DNA from: JAKFDI01 sp036676235
GTDB taxonomy: Bacteria; Pseudomonadota; Gammaproteobacteria; Burkholderiales; Burkholderiaceae_C
Assembly: GCA_036676235.1 (NCBI GenBank)
Contig: JAKFDI010000080.1
Span: 50,037-114,036 of the forward strand
DNA: 64,000 bases
Reading direction: 5' to 3'
The notes under the pieces: generated by a model
Databases searched by the model: none
The model's input: only the letters and a program-made list of their open reading frames with translations
Told to the model about the DNA's origin: nothing
Shown here: in pieces, positions 61,887 through 64,000 of the stretch
Numbering within the stretch: position 1 is the stretch's first letter
Layout: each line of letters starts with the position of its first letter
Program-made: the position numbers and the translations under genes

Positions 61887-64000
61887 TCGCCGCGCTCATC
61901 CGCTGGTCGGTCGCCAACCGCTTCCTCGTGCTCATCGCCACGCTCGGCCTGATTGCGGCCGGCGTCTGGTCGCTGCTGCACACGCCACTCGATGCACTGC
62001 CCGATCTGTCGGACACCCAGGTCATCATCCGCACGCCGTACCCCGGCAAGGCGCCGCAGGTGGTCGAGGACCTGGTGACCTACCCGCTGACGACGACGAT
62101 GCTCAGCGTGCCGGGCGCCAAGACCGTCCGGGGCTATTCCTTCTTCGGCGATTCCTTCGTCTACGTCCTCTTCGACGACAAGACCGACCCGTACTGGGCG
62201 CGTTCCCGGGTCGTGGAGTACCTGAACCAGGTGCAAAGCCGCCTTCCGGAAGGCGCCAACGCGTCGCTGGGGCCGGACGCGACGGGCGTGGGGTGGATCT
62301 ACGAATACGCGCTGGTGGATCGCAGCGGCACCCACGACCTCGGTCAGTTGCGCGCACTGAACGACTGGTTCCTGAAGTTCGAGTTGAAGACGGTGCCCGA
62401 CGTCGCCGAGGTGGCCAGCATCGGCGGCATGGTCCGCCAGTACCAGGTCGTGCTGGACCCGAACCGCATGCGTGCCCTCGGCATCACGCAGGCGACGGTC
62501 ATCGACAGCCTGCAGCAGGCCAACCAGGCCGCCGGTGGCTCGGTCGTGGAACTCGCCGAGGCGGAGTACATGGTTCGCTCACGGGGCTACCTGAAGTCGC
62601 TCGACGACTTTCGGGGCATCCCGCTGGCGGTATCGGGCGCCACGCCGATCTTGCTGCGCGACGTCGCGACCATTCAGGTGGGACCGGAGATGCGGCGTGG
62701 CATCGCCGAGTTGGACGGAGAGGGCGAGGTGGTGGGCGGCGTCATCGTCATGCGTTCGGGCAAGAACGCCCGAACGACCATCGAGGCGGTCAAGGCGAAG
62801 CTGGAGACGCTCAAGCCCGGCCTGCCGGAGGGTGTCGAGGTCGTGGAGACCTACGACCGCTCGCTTCTCATAGCCCGCGCCATCGAGAACCTGAGCCACA
62901 AGCTCATCGAGGAGTTCATCATCGTCGCGCTCGTCTGCGCGGCGTTCCTGTTTCACCTGCGCTCTGCGCTCGTGGCGGTGGTCGCCCTGCCCATCGGTGT
63001 GCTCGCTGCGTTCATCGTGATGCACTGGCAAGGTGTCAGCGCGAACATCCTGTCATTGGGAGGTATCGCCATCGCCATCGGTGCGATGGTCGACGCGGCC
63101 ATCGTGATGGTCGAGAACGCGCACAAGCACCTCGAAGCGTTCGAGGCGCAGCGGGGCCGCCGGCCAACGAATGCCGAGCGGTGGTCGCTGGTGGTCGACT
63201 CGTCCGTCGAGGTGGGTCCGGCACTGTTCTTCTCGCTGCTCGTCATCACGCTGTCGTTCCTGCCCGTCTTCACGCTGGAGGCCCAGGAGGGCCGGCTGTT
63301 CTCGCCTCTGGCATTCACCAAGACCTATGCGATGGCCGCCGCTGCGGGGCTCTCGGTAACGCTGGTGCCGGTGCTGATGGGGTACCTGATTCGAGGGCGC
63401 ATTCCTCACGAGACGGCAAATCCCTTGAACCGCCTCCTCATCGCCGTGTACCGGCCCGCGCTCGAGGCGGTGCTGCGATTCCCCAAGGCGACGTTGGCCG
63501 TGGCGGGTGTGCTGCTCGTGCTCACGGTGATTCCGCTGACGCGGCTCGGCGGCGAGTTCCTGCCGATGCTCGATGAGGGCGATTTGCTCTACATGCCCTC
63601 GGCGCTTCCCGGGCTGTCGGCCGCGAAGGCGTCCGAACTGCTGCAACAGACCGACCGGCTCATCAAGACCGTGCCGGAAGTGGCTCGCGTGTTCGGCAAG
63701 GCCGGCCGTGCCGACACGGCGACAGATCCGGCGCCTCTGGAGATGTTCGAGACGACCATCCAGTTCAAGCCGCGCGACGCGTGGCGCGCCGGCATGACAC
63801 CTGAACGCTTGGTGGAGGAACTCGACCGCGTGGTCAATGTGCCTGGGCTCTCCAACGTCTGGGTGCCGCCCATCCGCAACCGCATCGACATGCTGGCCAC
63901 CGGCATCAAGAGCCCGGTCGGCATCAAGGTGGCGGGACCGGACCTCGCCACCATCGACAAGCTGACCACGCAGGTCGAAGCCGCGATCAAGGGTGTGCCC
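61883..64000 (+). CDS. cusA: CusA-like HME-RND copper/silver efflux pump (partial, continues past window)
   Basis: The first 706 codons of an RND pump whose E. coli form has 1047. Start ATG 61883 overlaps the cusB stop. N-terminal helix (RWSVANRFLVLIATLGLIAA), DALPDLSDTQVIIRT, and the proton-relay helix with Asp404 and Glu411 (AIGAMVDAAIVMVENAHKHL). The methionine triad that binds Cu(I)/Ag(I) in CusA (573, 623, 672) is present at 571 (LLYMPS), 621 (PLEMFE) and 670 (RIDMLAT), each offset by two. It is therefore a monovalent-metal pump rather than CzcA (divalent). Confidence 0.96.
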   Translation, partial: MIAALIRWSVANRFLVLIATLGLIAAGVWSLLHTPLDALPDLSDTQVIIRTPYPGKAPQVVEDLVTYPLTTTMLSVPGAKTVRGYSFFGDSFVYVLFDDKTDPYWARSRVVEYLNQVQSRLPEGANASLGPDATGVGWIYEYALVDRSGTHDLGQLRALNDWFLKFELKTVPDVAEVASIGGMVRQYQVVLDPNRMRALGITQATVIDSLQQANQAAGGSVVELAEAEYMVRSRGYLKSLDDFRGIPLAVSGATPILLRDVATIQVGPEMRRGIAELDGEGEVVGGVIVMRSGKNARTTIEAVKAKLETLKPGLPEGVEVVETYDRSLLIARAIENLSHKLIEEFIIVALVCAAFLFHLRSALVAVVALPIGVLAAFIVMHWQGVSANILSLGGIAIAIGAMVDAAIVMVENAHKHLEAFEAQRGRRPTNAERWSLVVDSSVEVGPALFFSLLVITLSFLPVFTLEAQEGRLFSPLAFTKTYAMAAAAGLSVTLVPVLMGYLIRGRIPHETANPLNRLLIAVYRPALEAVLRFPKATLAVAGVLLVLTVIPLTRLGGEFLPMLDEGDLLYMPSALPGLSAAKASELLQQTDRLIKTVPEVARVFGKAGRADTATDPAPLEMFETTIQFKPRDAWRAGMTPERLVEELDRVVNVPGLSNVWVPPIRNRIDMLATGIKSPVGIKVAGPDLATIDKLTTQVEAAIKGVP

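Noticed and set aside
61771..63576. 601-codon open frame overlapping cusB and cusA
   Set aside because: Arg-rich shadow in another frame; cusA itself is open from 61883 to the window end with all RND motifs.

Overview
The window looks like chromosome of a high-GC betaproteobacterium of the order Burkholderiales, probably Comamonadaceae or a near relative. Three things point there: the block thrS-infC-rpmI-rplT-pheS-pheT-ihfA-merR-tRNA-Pro(GGG), the protein sequences, and several small multi-hairpin intergenic repeats of the kind common in that family. Nearly every base is in a gene, and no gap longer than about 300 bases is empty apart from an insertion-sequence graveyard at 49.8-51.3 kb.

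1-15.9 kb is a catabolic block on the + strand. The end of a branched-chain-type ABC importer (livM-livG-livF) is followed by a fused enoyl-CoA hydratase/3-hydroxyacyl-CoA dehydrogenase, an HD-domain protein, a thiolase, two hot-dog thioesterases, two large acyl-CoA dehydrogenases (one of AidB type), an exported M3 peptidase, an MDR reductase, a GST-like protein and an SDR. Together they fit import and beta-oxidation-like breakdown of an organic acid as its CoA thioester. No acyl-CoA ligase or regulator gene is in view. Small repeat elements sit between several of these genes, and two of them appear to have duplicated the start codon of the gene behind them.

16-28.5 kb is a looser region. It holds an outer-membrane-barrel-like protein with a triplicated glycine-rich motif, a BaiN-like flavoprotein, an orphan helical protein with one hydrophobic hairpin (outline of an alpha-pore-forming toxin), a Ser/Gly/Thr-rich exported protein, an L,D-transpeptidase, Tex (with a repeat element inserted in frame), and an exported cluster DUF4331-lipoprotein-TPR-HupE of unknown role.

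28.5-36.5 kb is the translation operon. thrS is preceded by a short ORF with three Thr codons and a perfect intrinsic terminator, a plausible attenuator. infC has only a non-canonical ATC start in a sensible position. A second terminator lies just before pheS. tRNA-Pro closes the block with its own promoter and terminator.

36.6-49.2 kb carries selO, a convergent exported peroxiredoxin, a nitronate-monooxygenase-like flavoenzyme and the complete recC-recB-recD operon. The 3' end of recD runs into IS66-type sequence.

49.2-51.3 kb is a mosaic of two IS66-family elements. The inner one retains inverted ends beginning GTAAGCG, an internal deletion and a pRiA4b ORF-3 passenger gene.

51.3-64 kb is a copper (silver) resistance island with two divergent operons. 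Leftward: a Cys-motif small protein, a His-rich small protein, a TolC-like lipoprotein, a multicopper oxidase, a CopI-like cupredoxin and a CusF-like chaperone. Rightward: a P1B-type copper ATPase, a small Cys-containing exported protein and cusC-cusB-cusA, with cusA cut by the window end. Two back-to-back CueR-type promoters with 19-bp spacers lie between the operons, but no cueR gene is visible. CusB carries a fused CusF domain.
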